Part shown: piece by piece, positions 8,267 through 16,525 of the stretch | How positions within the stretch are numbered: position 1 is the first letter of the stretch | How the letters are laid out: each line of letters opens with the position of its first letter | Position numbers and translations under genes: made by a program | DNA from: an uncultured Verrucomicrobia subdivision 3 bacterium | GTDB lineage: Bacteria > Verrucomicrobiota > Verrucomicrobiia > Limisphaerales > DASXHY01 | Reading direction: 5' to 3' | Assembly (NCBI GenBank): GCA_937890005.1 | Contig: CALBZA010000056.1 | Span: 5,681-69,680 of the forward strand | Length of the DNA: 64,000 bases | Notes under the pieces: model-generated | The model's input: the letters and a program-made list of their open reading frames with translations, nothing else | What the model was told of the DNA's origin: nothing | The model's database searches: none

Positions 8267-11200
8267 ATGAAGCATAAACGACAGCGCAGTATCCTCCCTC
8301 GTCTTCTCCTTCTCACCGCGTTTGCCGGCGCCTCGTCTGGCGTTGGTCATGCCGCCGAATACTTCTGGTCGGGCGGCACTGGTACCTACAACAACCCGGC
8401 CGGCTGGGGTGGCACGGTTCCGGGACCTGGGGACGACGCCCTGAACAACAGCGGGCTCGCGAACATACTCCAGATCAATCCGGGCGATCCGGATTGGACG
8501 GTGAGCGATCTTACCGCGGGCGGCAGCGCCGAAGGTGTGTCGGGCGCCATCGAACAGAACGGCCAGGTGGTGACCGTGAACAGCTGGCTGCATATCGGCG
8601 CCGGCACGAATGCCACTGGCGTTTACACGTTGAACGGCGGCACGCTGAACGTCCGGAACGGACGGCTCTTCCTGGGGGAAGCGCCCGGAACGACGGCAAC
8701 GCTGAACATCAATGGCGGCGTCCTCAACAAGTCGGGTGACATTTTTACGATTGCTGATGGCGGCTGGAACGGTCCGGGCGAGCGCACGGGAACGGTGAAC
8801 CAGAATGGCGGCGTGGTGAATTCCACCAGCGAAATCTGGATCGGCCAAGTTTCTCCCGGTCTCGCCTTCTACAACCTGCACGCCGGTTCGATCAATTCGA
8901 GCAACTGGTTCGTGGTCGCTCGTTCCGGAAGCACCGGCACGTTGAACATGGACGGCGGCTCGATTCTGCAGGTCAGCGGCGGCCAGCCGGCGTTCATCGT
9001 CGCCGACAACGGCGTTGGCACGCTGAATTTCAGTGCGGGCAGCATCAGCACGATCGGCGCGGAATTCTGGATCGGCAATGGGAACGATGGTGTTGGCACG
9101 AACAACATGAGCGGTACGGCGTCGTTGCTCGTTGACAACTGGATCGCCGTCGGTCGCGGCGGTCTTGGCGTGCTGAATCTTTCCGGCGGGTGGATCACCA
9201 AGACCGGCAATGGAAACCTGATCATGAGCGGTGAAGGAATCATCAATCAGACCGGCGGTGCGATCACCAACCTTTCAGGCGACACCTGGATTCCGGAAGG
9301 CGGACGGGGAACCTGGAATCTTGACGATGGTGTGGCCATTCTGGGACGCCTTGAGCTTTCGCACGTCGGCGGCGCGCAGGGTTTCTTCAATCTGAACGGC
9401 GGTTTGCTTCGCGCGACTGAAATCACCACGGGAAGTTTCGGAAGCTACAGCGAATTCAATTTCAATGGCGGCACACTCCAGGCGGGCGCGAACAACGCGA
9501 ACTTCCTTCATGATGTTGCTGTTGCCAATGTTCACTTCGGCGGCGCGGTGATCGATTCGCAGGACTTCGACGTCACGATTCCGCAGGCGCTCAATGACGC
9601 AGGTGGCGGGTTGACCAAGCTCGGAACGGGAACGCTCCGGTTGACCGGCGCAAATTCCTATTCCGGTGCCACAGTCGTGAGCGCGGGCAAGCTTGTCGTC
9701 TCCGGTGCTTCCGCGGCCTTCACCGACTATTCGGTTGCTGATGGCGCAACGCTTGGAATTGGTGTCCTCGATGCCGGCAGCCAGGCGAATGTGCAGAGTG
9801 CGACGCTCGGAAACACGACCGGCGCAACGCTGGATTTCGACCTGGGCGCCTTTGGAAACCCGGCGACCGCCGTGCTTAATGTTTCCGGCGCACTCACGGT
9901 GAACGGCGTCATCACGGTCAATGTGGCCAGCAGTCTTCCGCAGCTCGGAAACATTCCGTTGATCACCTACGGCACGCGCGCCGGTTCGGGCAGCTTCGTG
10001 ATCGGTTCACTTCCGGTTGGTGTGGAGGCAACCATTGTTACCAACGAGGGCACATCATCGATTGAACTCGCGATTTCTTCGATCAATGTTCCGCGCTGGG
10101 ATGGTCAGGCGGGTGGCACCTGGGACATCGGTGTGACAGAGAACTGGGTGAACGTCGGCACCGGCAATCCGACGACCTATGCCGATGGCAACATCGTCCT
10201 GTTCGACGACAATGCGCAGGGAACAACGACCGTGAATCTCACCACCACGGTGAGCCCTGGCAGCGTCACTGCGGAGAACAACAACCTGAATTACACGCTG
10301 ACCGGTTCTGGAAAGATTGCGGGCTCGACCGGTTTCGTGAAGGAAGGCACTGGAACCTTCACCATCTCCAACACCGGCGGCAACACCTACACCGGACCGA
10401 CCGTAATCACTGGCGGAACACTCGCGGTGGACAGCCTGGCCAATGGCGGATCGCCCAGTTCGATCGGTGCATCTTCGTCCAATCCAACCAACCTGATCAT
10501 CTCGGATGCGACGCTCAGCTACATCGGTTCACCGGTCGCCACCGATCGCGGTTACCAGATTCAGAACACGAACAGCACGATCAATGTTGAGAACAACCTG
10601 ACTCTGAGCGGTGTTGCACGGGCTACCCCTGGCAGCGGTTTTGTGAAGACCGGTCCGGCCCAGCTCGCCTACACCACGGTTGGATCCAACCAGCTCTCGG
10701 CCGGAGCGCTGGCAGGATATCATGTCGTTGAAGGCACTGTGTTGTTCGACGGAACGGCCGGCAACCAGGTCAACTTCAATCAGAACGAATTCTGGGTCGG
10801 CAGCACTGAAGCGACGGGCGCTTCGCTCGTGCTCAGCAACACGTTCCTGCACGTCACCAGCTGGCTTGGTGTCGGTCGCGGCAACGGTAATATCGGCAAC
10901 ACTTCGTCGGTCTCGCTCTACAACTCCGCCATCAACGTGGGCAACACTTCCTTTGGCTGGAATCGGGAGCTGCCTGAGAACTTCGCGTTCCAGACGCTCA
11001 CGCTGAACGGCAATTCGTCCTTCACCAACCGAGGTGATTCGAACCTCGGTGAAAGCGGCGGCTCGACGGCCACCATCAACATCAATGACTCGTCGGTCTT
11101 CTATTCCGCCAATCGCGTTTATCTCGGCATGAACGGCGGTTCCACCGGTGTTCTCACGGTCGCCAACTCCGGCATCTTCCGGGTGAACAACGGCTGGTTC

Positions 11201-12685
11201 TCCGTCGGCAACGGAAACGACGGCAGCGGCACAGCCCTTTTCAAGGACAACGCGAACCTGTTCGTAGCCTCGGACCTCAACGTGACCGACACCGGCACGA
11301 GCATCGGTTCTTTGACGCTGCAGGATAACGCGGTGGCGAGCGGTAACAGGGTGTTCATCGGAAAAGCGAGTGGTTCGCAGGCGACGCTCAACATCTCCGG
11401 TTCGGCGACGCTCAGGTCGCGCGCCGATCATTTCCGCGTGGCTCAAACGGGCGGAAGCGTCGGAAACGTGACCATGAGCGGCGGAACTGTGTTTGTCGGA
11501 AACGAACTCTGGGTCGGCGAATCCGGCACAGGCAACTGGACCCAGACCGGCGGCGATGTCTGGTCCACCAACTGGGTCGCCATCGGACGTAACAACGGTG
11601 GAACGGGCGTTTATACGATCTCCGGCGGTTCGCTGACGGAGCTGATTCCCGGCAGCCGGATGATCGTCGGTTCGAGCGGCACCGGCACGTTGAACGTCAG
11701 CGGCACCGCTCAGGTGAGATCGCTGGGCTCCTTCCAGGTGGCCGAAAACGGCAGCAGCGTTGGAACGGTGAACCTCGACGGCGGCACGATTACCGCGCCG
11801 CGAGTAATGGGTGGTGCCGGTTTCGGAACGTTCAACTTCAATGGAGGAACGCTCGTCGCTGCCAACGGCGCGCAGCAGGACTTCATGTCAGGAATCACCA
11901 CAGTGAACGTCAAGGCCGGGGGAGCAAAGATCAACACGGGCACGAACGTCGTGAACGTGTCGCAGGCGTTGCTGGACGGTTCGGGTGACGGCGGCTTGAC
12001 GAAGCTGGGCGCTGGCACGCTCAACCTGAACGGTGCCAACACCTATACCGGAGCCACCGCCGTGAATGAAGGCCGCCTCGGCGGTTCGGGAACGATCGCC
12101 GGACCGGTCAATGTTGCCTCAGGTGCGGGACTCGCGCCCGGCAGCACCAGCGGCATCGGCACGCTCACGATCAATAACGCCCTCACGCTCGCCAGCGGCA
12201 GCACGACGTTCGTGGATGTTAGCCTCGACGGCGGTGTTCCCGCCAGCGACGAAGTCACCGGCCTGACGAGCGTCAGCTATGCGGGCACGCTGGTGGTGTC
12301 GAATGTTGGCACGAATGCGCTTGAAGCGGGCAGTGTGTTCAAGGTGTTCAACGCGGCGTCGAGCAGCGGCAACTTCACCTCCGTCACGGTGCTGCCGTCC
12401 GGTTCGGCCACGTTCAATCCGGCAACGGGCGAAGTGACGATCACCGGCACCGGTTCACTGGCCGTGGGATCGGCCACACTGCAGAACGGCAATCTTATTC
12501 TGACTGGCGAGGGTGGGGTTCCGGGAACGGGTTATACCTGGCTGACGTCCACGAACGTCGCGGATCCGCTGGCGTCATGGACCACCAACAGCACGGGTGT
12601 CTTTGACAGCAACGGCGCCTTTTCGAATGCGATTCCGGTAAATCCATCGGAGCCCGCACGTTTCTTCCGGCTCCGTCAGCCGTAA
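8267..12685 (+). CDS. Secreted autotransporter-repeat protein (1472 aa)
   Basis: This large exported beta-helix protein is probably surface-attached or released. It has a signal peptide (residues 1-28, ending GHAAEYFW) and then a long Gly/Asn/Ser/Thr-rich body of short repeats such as GTLNMDGGS and GVLNLSGGWITK, typical of right-handed beta-helices. At least three passenger-associated repeats occur near residues 446-479, 691-720 and 1241-1280 (GGLTKLGTGTLRLTGANSYS is the first). There is no C-terminal beta-barrel. It ends instead in a module of roughly 60 residues with YTWLTSTNVADPLASWTT and a terminal FFRLRQP, common at the ends of secreted Verrucomicrobiota proteins as I recall them. A promoter with a palindromic operator precedes the gene and an intrinsic terminator follows. 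Its role in the glycan region is unknown; adhesion to substrate is a guess. Confidence 0.85.
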   Translation: MKHKRQRSILPRLLLLTAFAGASSGVGHAAEYFWSGGTGTYNNPAGWGGTVPGPGDDALNNSGLANILQINPGDPDWTVSDLTAGGSAEGVSGAIEQNGQVVTVNSWLHIGAGTNATGVYTLNGGTLNVRNGRLFLGEAPGTTATLNINGGVLNKSGDIFTIADGGWNGPGERTGTVNQNGGVVNSTSEIWIGQVSPGLAFYNLHAGSINSSNWFVVARSGSTGTLNMDGGSILQVSGGQPAFIVADNGVGTLNFSAGSISTIGAEFWIGNGNDGVGTNNMSGTASLLVDNWIAVGRGGLGVLNLSGGWITKTGNGNLIMSGEGIINQTGGAITNLSGDTWIPEGGRGTWNLDDGVAILGRLELSHVGGAQGFFNLNGGLLRATEITTGSFGSYSEFNFNGGTLQAGANNANFLHDVAVANVHFGGAVIDSQDFDVTIPQALNDAGGGLTKLGTGTLRLTGANSYSGATVVSAGKLVVSGASAAFTDYSVADGATLGIGVLDAGSQANVQSATLGNTTGATLDFDLGAFGNPATAVLNVSGALTVNGVITVNVASSLPQLGNIPLITYGTRAGSGSFVIGSLPVGVEATIVTNEGTSSIELAISSINVPRWDGQAGGTWDIGVTENWVNVGTGNPTTYADGNIVLFDDNAQGTTTVNLTTTVSPGSVTAENNNLNYTLTGSGKIAGSTGFVKEGTGTFTISNTGGNTYTGPTVITGGTLAVDSLANGGSPSSIGASSSNPTNLIISDATLSYIGSPVATDRGYQIQNTNSTINVENNLTLSGVARATPGSGFVKTGPAQLAYTTVGSNQLSAGALAGYHVVEGTVLFDGTAGNQVNFNQNEFWVGSTEATGASLVLSNTFLHVTSWLGVGRGNGNIGNTSSVSLYNSAINVGNTSFGWNRELPENFAFQTLTLNGNSSFTNRGDSNLGESGGSTATININDSSVFYSANRVYLGMNGGSTGVLTVANSGIFRVNNGWFSVGNGNDGSGTALFKDNANLFVASDLNVTDTGTSIGSLTLQDNAVASGNRVFIGKASGSQATLNISGSATLRSRADHFRVAQTGGSVGNVTMSGGTVFVGNELWVGESGTGNWTQTGGDVWSTNWVAIGRNNGGTGVYTISGGSLTELIPGSRMIVGSSGTGTLNVSGTAQVRSLGSFQVAENGSSVGTVNLDGGTITAPRVMGGAGFGTFNFNGGTLVAANGAQQDFMSGITTVNVKAGGAKINTGTNVVNVSQALLDGSGDGGLTKLGAGTLNLNGANTYTGATAVNEGRLGGSGTIAGPVNVASGAGLAPGSTSGIGTLTINNALTLASGSTTFVDVSLDGGVPASDEVTGLTSVSYAGTLVVSNVGTNALEAGSVFKVFNAASSSGNFTSVTVLPSGSATFNPATGEVTITGTGSLAVGSATLQNGNLILTGEGGVPGTGYTWLTSTNVADPLASWTTNSTGVFDSNGAFSNAIPVNPSEPARFFRLRQP

Positions 12686-12698
12686 GTGGGTTGGATAG

Positions 12699-12733
12699 GG
12701 CAGGGACGTCTGTTCGGGGCGTCCCTGCCTTTT
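12699..12733 (+). terminator. Intrinsic terminator
   Basis: A perfect 10-bp stem, GGCAGGGACG and CGTCCCTGCC, has an 11-nt loop and is followed by TTTT. It sits 14 bp after the stop of the autotransporter-repeat gene and separates it from the downstream operon. Confidence 0.85.
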
Positions 12734-12823
12734 GTGTCTGCAGGCTGCTGGATGAGAAATCGGTGAGAACGAATGGTTTCAGAAATCCCGTGTTTCCATT
12801 CCGGCAATTGAAGTTCAACTGGC

Positions 12824-12847
12824 TGTGGCCGATTCATGCCACATGAC
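12824..12847. promoter_or_regulatory. Palindrome, putative operator 2
   Basis: TGTGGC-N8-GCCACA (12824-12843) followed by TGAC matches the palindrome at 8171-8198 at 22 of 24 positions (TGTGGCC, two differences, TTCATGCC, ACATGAC), although its outer left arm is not conserved. It lies upstream of the pseudopilin-led operon, and its right arm overlaps the -35 element. Confidence 0.55.
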
Positions 12848-12870
12848 GATTTCAGGTCTTCGAGTAGGTT
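12843..12870 (+). promoter_or_regulatory. Putative promoter of the glycosidase operon
   Basis: ATGACG (12843-12848), a 16-nt spacer and TAGGTT (12865-12870) lie about 30 bp upstream of the preferred pseudopilin ATG at 12903. Geometry and overlap with the palindrome are the same as at 8194-8221. This placement argues against the in-frame upstream ATGs at 12825 and 12843 as starts. Confidence 0.4.
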
Positions 12871-12902
12871 GTTCTCAGCTGCAAAGTTCAGTTCCTCGCC
12901 AT

Positions 12903-13748
12903 ATGAAACGATTTTCCCATCATCGCACCACATCGGTCGCGGAGCCGGCGTTCACGTTGATTGAACTGCTGGTCGTGATCGCCATCATCGCCATTCTTGC
13001 GGCGATGCTTCTGCCGGCGCTCTCCAGGGCCAAATCCAAGGCGAAGCAGATCTCCTGTGTGAACAACAACCGCCAGATCGGACTGGCGACGGTGATGTAT
13101 GTCGAGGAATCCAGATACTATCCCGGCTGCCTTTGGAACTTCGGTCCCAATTTCTCTTATGTCTGGCCCGGTCGCCTGCTCACGCAACTGGGAAACAATC
13201 GTTCCGTCTTTTTCTGTCCGGCCGCAGATCCGAAGGCTTCGTGGGATAGAAATCTGAACGATTCCCTCGGTGCACAGGCCATTCCGCCAGCACTCGCGTT
13301 CGATCAGTACGGCATCAACGAAAAATCCCGATTCTCGATCGGTTACAACGACTGGGGATTGTCGCAGAGCGGGAAGCTCGGACTCGGCGGCGATGTCGGA
13401 AACGGGACGACCGAGACCCCCGGCAACCTCGTCAAAGATTCCCAGATCAAGCGTCCTTCCGACATGATCATGCTCGGCGACAGCAAGCCCGACGGACATT
13501 TCGACGGCAACATCGATCCTGTCTCCAGTCAGGCGGACAATTCCCAGGGTGAGCAATGGCCGTCGAACCGCCACAACAAGCGCACGGTGCTGATGTTCAC
13601 CGACGGCCATGCCGAAGCGCCGCTCCGCAAGGATGTCATCGATCCCAACAACCAGCTCTGGCGCGCGCGCTGGAACAACGACAACGAGCCGCACAACGAA
13701 GTCTCCTGGACCGTCAATCCCGCCCTTGAATCAAAGATCGATCCGTAA
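12903..13748 (+). CDS. Type II/IV pseudopilin-like secreted protein (281 aa)
   Basis: The short basic leader MKRFSHHRTTSVAEPA is followed by the prepilin cleavage and methylation motif FTLIELLVVIAIIAILAAML. A globular beta-rich domain comes next, with the C-terminal block RHNKRTVLMFTDGHAE that corresponds to the H-X9-DG signature of DUF1559-like pseudopilins. The prepilin peptidase would cut before the Phe, leaving the helix to pack in a pseudopilus or the membrane. The frame extends upstream to 12825, but that part overlaps the putative operator and promoter and would put about 40 residues in front of the leader, so the ATG at 12903 is chosen. It is the first gene of the glycosidase operon (58 bp to the next gene). 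A role in substrate capture or enzyme display is a guess. Confidence 0.9.
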   Translation: MKRFSHHRTTSVAEPAFTLIELLVVIAIIAILAAMLLPALSRAKSKAKQISCVNNNRQIGLATVMYVEESRYYPGCLWNFGPNFSYVWPGRLLTQLGNNRSVFFCPAADPKASWDRNLNDSLGAQAIPPALAFDQYGINEKSRFSIGYNDWGLSQSGKLGLGGDVGNGTTETPGNLVKDSQIKRPSDMIMLGDSKPDGHFDGNIDPVSSQADNSQGEQWPSNRHNKRTVLMFTDGHAEAPLRKDVIDPNNQLWRARWNNDNEPHNEVSWTVNPALESKIDP

Positions 13749-13806
13749 ACCGGCTCAGCATCACGGCTTTTCCATCCATTGAGTCCCAGACCTGAAACCA
13801 AATTTA

Positions 13807-16413
13807 ATGAGAGACCCGAAATCCATCACTGCCCTGGCGCTGCTCAGTCTGAGCGTTGCGATTCTCAATCCAGAACCCTCCTGTTTCGCACAGAGCCAGT
13901 CACAGTCGCGTCCGGCTGTTCGTCCGGCGTCCGTTCCGCTCGTGGCGTGCGATCCATATTTCAGCATCTGGTCGCCGGCCGACAAGTTGACCGATGCCGG
14001 CACCACGCACTGGACCGGCAAGCCGCATCGGATGACGAGCCTGGTGCGAATCGATGGCAAGACGTTCCGTGTCATGGGCGACGCACCGCAAAATCTTCCG
14101 GCATTGCCGCAACGCAGCCTGGAAGTGCTACCCACACGAACGATCTACAGGTTCGCCGGGGAAGGCGTTGAACTGACGCTCACCTTCATGACGCCTGCCT
14201 TGCCGGAGGACATCGATATCCTGTCACGACCGGTCACGTATCTGACTTATGAGTTCAAGGCGACCGACGGACGCGAGCACACCGTTGAAACCTATTTCGA
14301 CGCCGCGAGTGAACTGACCGTCAACAACCCGGACCAGAAAGTGGTCTGGTCTTCGGAAAGTCCGCGCGGTCTCGTGGCGCTCAAGGTGGGATCGAGCGAC
14401 CAGAACGTGCTCCGCACCCGTGGTGACGACCTCCGCATCGACTGGGGCTACCTCTATGTTTCCGCCGAGCGCAGCCAGAAGCCTGAGGTGACACAGGCCG
14501 ACGCGAAGACGGTTCGCGACAGTTTCGCATCGCAGGGAAGCATTGCGTATGTGGCGCCGGTGAAATCCACGCCGACACCTGCTTCCTCTGCGCCCGTTTC
14601 GGCATTGTCCTTTCAGTTTGGAAAAGTCGGCAGCAAACCGGTTTCACGCTGGTTGATGGTGGCTTACGACGATCTCTATTCGATCCAGTACATGAAGAAG
14701 AACCTGCGGCCGTACTGGCGTCGCAACGGCTGGGATGCGGACGATCTGCTTCGCGCCTCGGCAAAAGATTACAAGTCGCTCGTGAAACGATGCGAAGCGT
14801 TCGATACGGAACTCATGGCCGACATGCGCAAGGCGGGCGGTGACAATTATGCAAACCTTTGTGCGCTGGCATATCGGCATTGTTTTGCCGCGGGCAAGTT
14901 TGTCGCCGACGACAACGGCCAGCCGCTGCAGTTCTGCAAGGAGAATCATTCCAACGGCTGCATTGGAACCTCCGACGTGTTTTATCCGATGGCGCCGCAG
15001 TTCCTGCTGTTTGGTTCGAGCGTGACCAAGTCGTTCCTCGTTCCATTCATGGATTACGCGGCGAGCGAACGCTGGAAGTTCCCCTTTGCGCCGCATGATC
15101 TCGGCACGTATCCGCACGCCAATGGCCAGGTTTATGGCGGTGGCGAGCGATCGGAAGAAAATCAAATGCCGGTCGAAGAGAGCGGCAATCTGCTGCTGCT
15201 TTTCGGGGCGGTGGCGCAGATGGAAGGCAACGCCGATTTTGCCGGCCGCTACTGGCCGGTTCTCGAACGCTGGGCGGAATATCTCAAGGACAAGGGATTC
15301 GATCCGGAGAACCAGCTTTGCACCGACGACTTTGCCGGACACTTCGCGCACAACGTGAATCTCAGCGCGAAGGCGATCTGCGCGATCGGTTCGTTCGCAC
15401 GCCTGTGTGAAATGCGCGGCGACAAGGCGAAGGCTCAGGAATACTTCAAGATCGCGCGCGAGTTTGCGCAGCGTTGGATGAAGGAAGCGGACGACGGCGA
15501 TCATTACCGCCTGACGTTCGACCGGGCTGGGACCTGGAGCCAGAAATACAATCTGATCTGGGACCGCATCCTCGGGTTGAACCTGTTCCCGGCTGAAGTG
15601 GCTGCGAAAGAGATGGCGTTCTATCGGAAGCATCAGAACCGCTACGGTCTTCCGCTCGACAACCGCCGCGACTACACCAAGCTCGACTGGATCGTCTGGA
15701 CCGCGACGCTCACGCAGAACCGCGAGGATTTTGAAGCGTTGATCGATCCGATCCTCACCTATGTGAACGAAACGCCGGATCGCATGCCGATGGGCGACTG
15801 GTATGAAACCAGGACGGCGAGAAAGCATGGCTTCACGGCGCGTCCGGTGGTTGGTGGTGTGTTCGTCCAGACGCTTTATGACAAGGCGCTCTGGAGCAAG
15901 TGGGCGAAGCGCGACAAGACCAAGGCCCGCAACTGGGCTCCAATCCCCCGGCAGCCGGTGCTGGCGGTTGTGGTTCCCGCCGCTGACAAGATTCCGGCCG
16001 TCTGGCGTTACACGACGAAGCGCCCGCCGGAGGGCTGGAATCGTCCCGACTTTTCCGATTCGAACTGGCGTGAAGGTCAGAGCGGATTTGGCACGCCCGG
16101 AACTCCCGGCGCCTTCGTCGGCACCACCTGGAACACGCCGGAAATCTGGCTGCGCCGCGAGATCGAAATTCCCGCGGACAAGCTGAAGAACATCGGCTTC
16201 TGGGTGCATCACGACGAGGATGTCCGGATTTACGTGAACGGCGTTCTCGCCGTGGAGAACTCCGGATTCATGACTTCGTACGATGCCTTGCCGCTCACCC
16301 CTGCCGGCCGCGCGGCGCTCAAGCCGGGCAAGAACCTGATCGCCGTTCACTGCCGTCAGACCGGCGGCGGCCAGTATGTCGATCTCGGTTTCGTGGACGT
16401 TTCACAGAACTGA
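13807..16413 (+). CDS. Secreted glutaminase-like DUF5127/DUF4965/DUF1793 protein
   Basis: This exported protein (868 aa) starts with a signal peptide (SITALALLSLSVAIL to SCFAQ). Residues about 35-715 match the glutaminase A-type architecture: an N-terminal beta-sandwich (LVACDPYFSIWSPADKLTD, THWTGKPHRMTSLVRIDGK) and a helical toroid with LPLDNRRDYTKLDWIVWTA and MPMGDWYET. Fungal relatives are called glutaminases, but bacterial members sit among glycan genes and the true substrate is uncertain. Residues about 728-866 form the extra beta-sandwich (VWRYTTKRPPEGWNRPDFSD to GGGQYVDLGFVDV) also found on both GH2 proteins. It is the second gene of the operon, 58 bp after the pseudopilin and 112 bp before the preferred GTG of the fusion enzyme. 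Confidence 0.88.
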   Translation: MRDPKSITALALLSLSVAILNPEPSCFAQSQSQSRPAVRPASVPLVACDPYFSIWSPADKLTDAGTTHWTGKPHRMTSLVRIDGKTFRVMGDAPQNLPALPQRSLEVLPTRTIYRFAGEGVELTLTFMTPALPEDIDILSRPVTYLTYEFKATDGREHTVETYFDAASELTVNNPDQKVVWSSESPRGLVALKVGSSDQNVLRTRGDDLRIDWGYLYVSAERSQKPEVTQADAKTVRDSFASQGSIAYVAPVKSTPTPASSAPVSALSFQFGKVGSKPVSRWLMVAYDDLYSIQYMKKNLRPYWRRNGWDADDLLRASAKDYKSLVKRCEAFDTELMADMRKAGGDNYANLCALAYRHCFAAGKFVADDNGQPLQFCKENHSNGCIGTSDVFYPMAPQFLLFGSSVTKSFLVPFMDYAASERWKFPFAPHDLGTYPHANGQVYGGGERSEENQMPVEESGNLLLLFGAVAQMEGNADFAGRYWPVLERWAEYLKDKGFDPENQLCTDDFAGHFAHNVNLSAKAICAIGSFARLCEMRGDKAKAQEYFKIAREFAQRWMKEADDGDHYRLTFDRAGTWSQKYNLIWDRILGLNLFPAEVAAKEMAFYRKHQNRYGLPLDNRRDYTKLDWIVWTATLTQNREDFEALIDPILTYVNETPDRMPMGDWYETRTARKHGFTARPVVGGVFVQTLYDKALWSKWAKRDKTKARNWAPIPRQPVLAVVVPAADKIPAVWRYTTKRPPEGWNRPDFSDSNWREGQSGFGTPGTPGAFVGTTWNTPEIWLRREIEIPADKLKNIGFWVHHDEDVRIYVNGVLAVENSGFMTSYDALPLTPAGRAALKPGKNLIAVHCRQTGGGQYVDLGFVDVSQN

Positions 16414-16525
16414 TTTCATGCGAGAAGGATCAGGCCGAATTGGAATGGCAACGCAGGCGGACAAGACTGCGTTGCTGCAGGTCGTCACTCGGGGGGAATT
16501 GGATTCGAGTGCAGGAAGAATCTGC

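Noticed and set aside
12825..12902. Upstream extension of the pseudopilin frame
   Set aside because: It overlaps the palindrome and promoter-like elements and would place a non-leader sequence before the prepilin motif.
14644..16350. 568-aa open frame on the minus strand
   Set aside because: It is antisense to the DUF4965 gene, Arg/His/Val-rich with no domain, and results from the high GC content and codon bias of the real gene.
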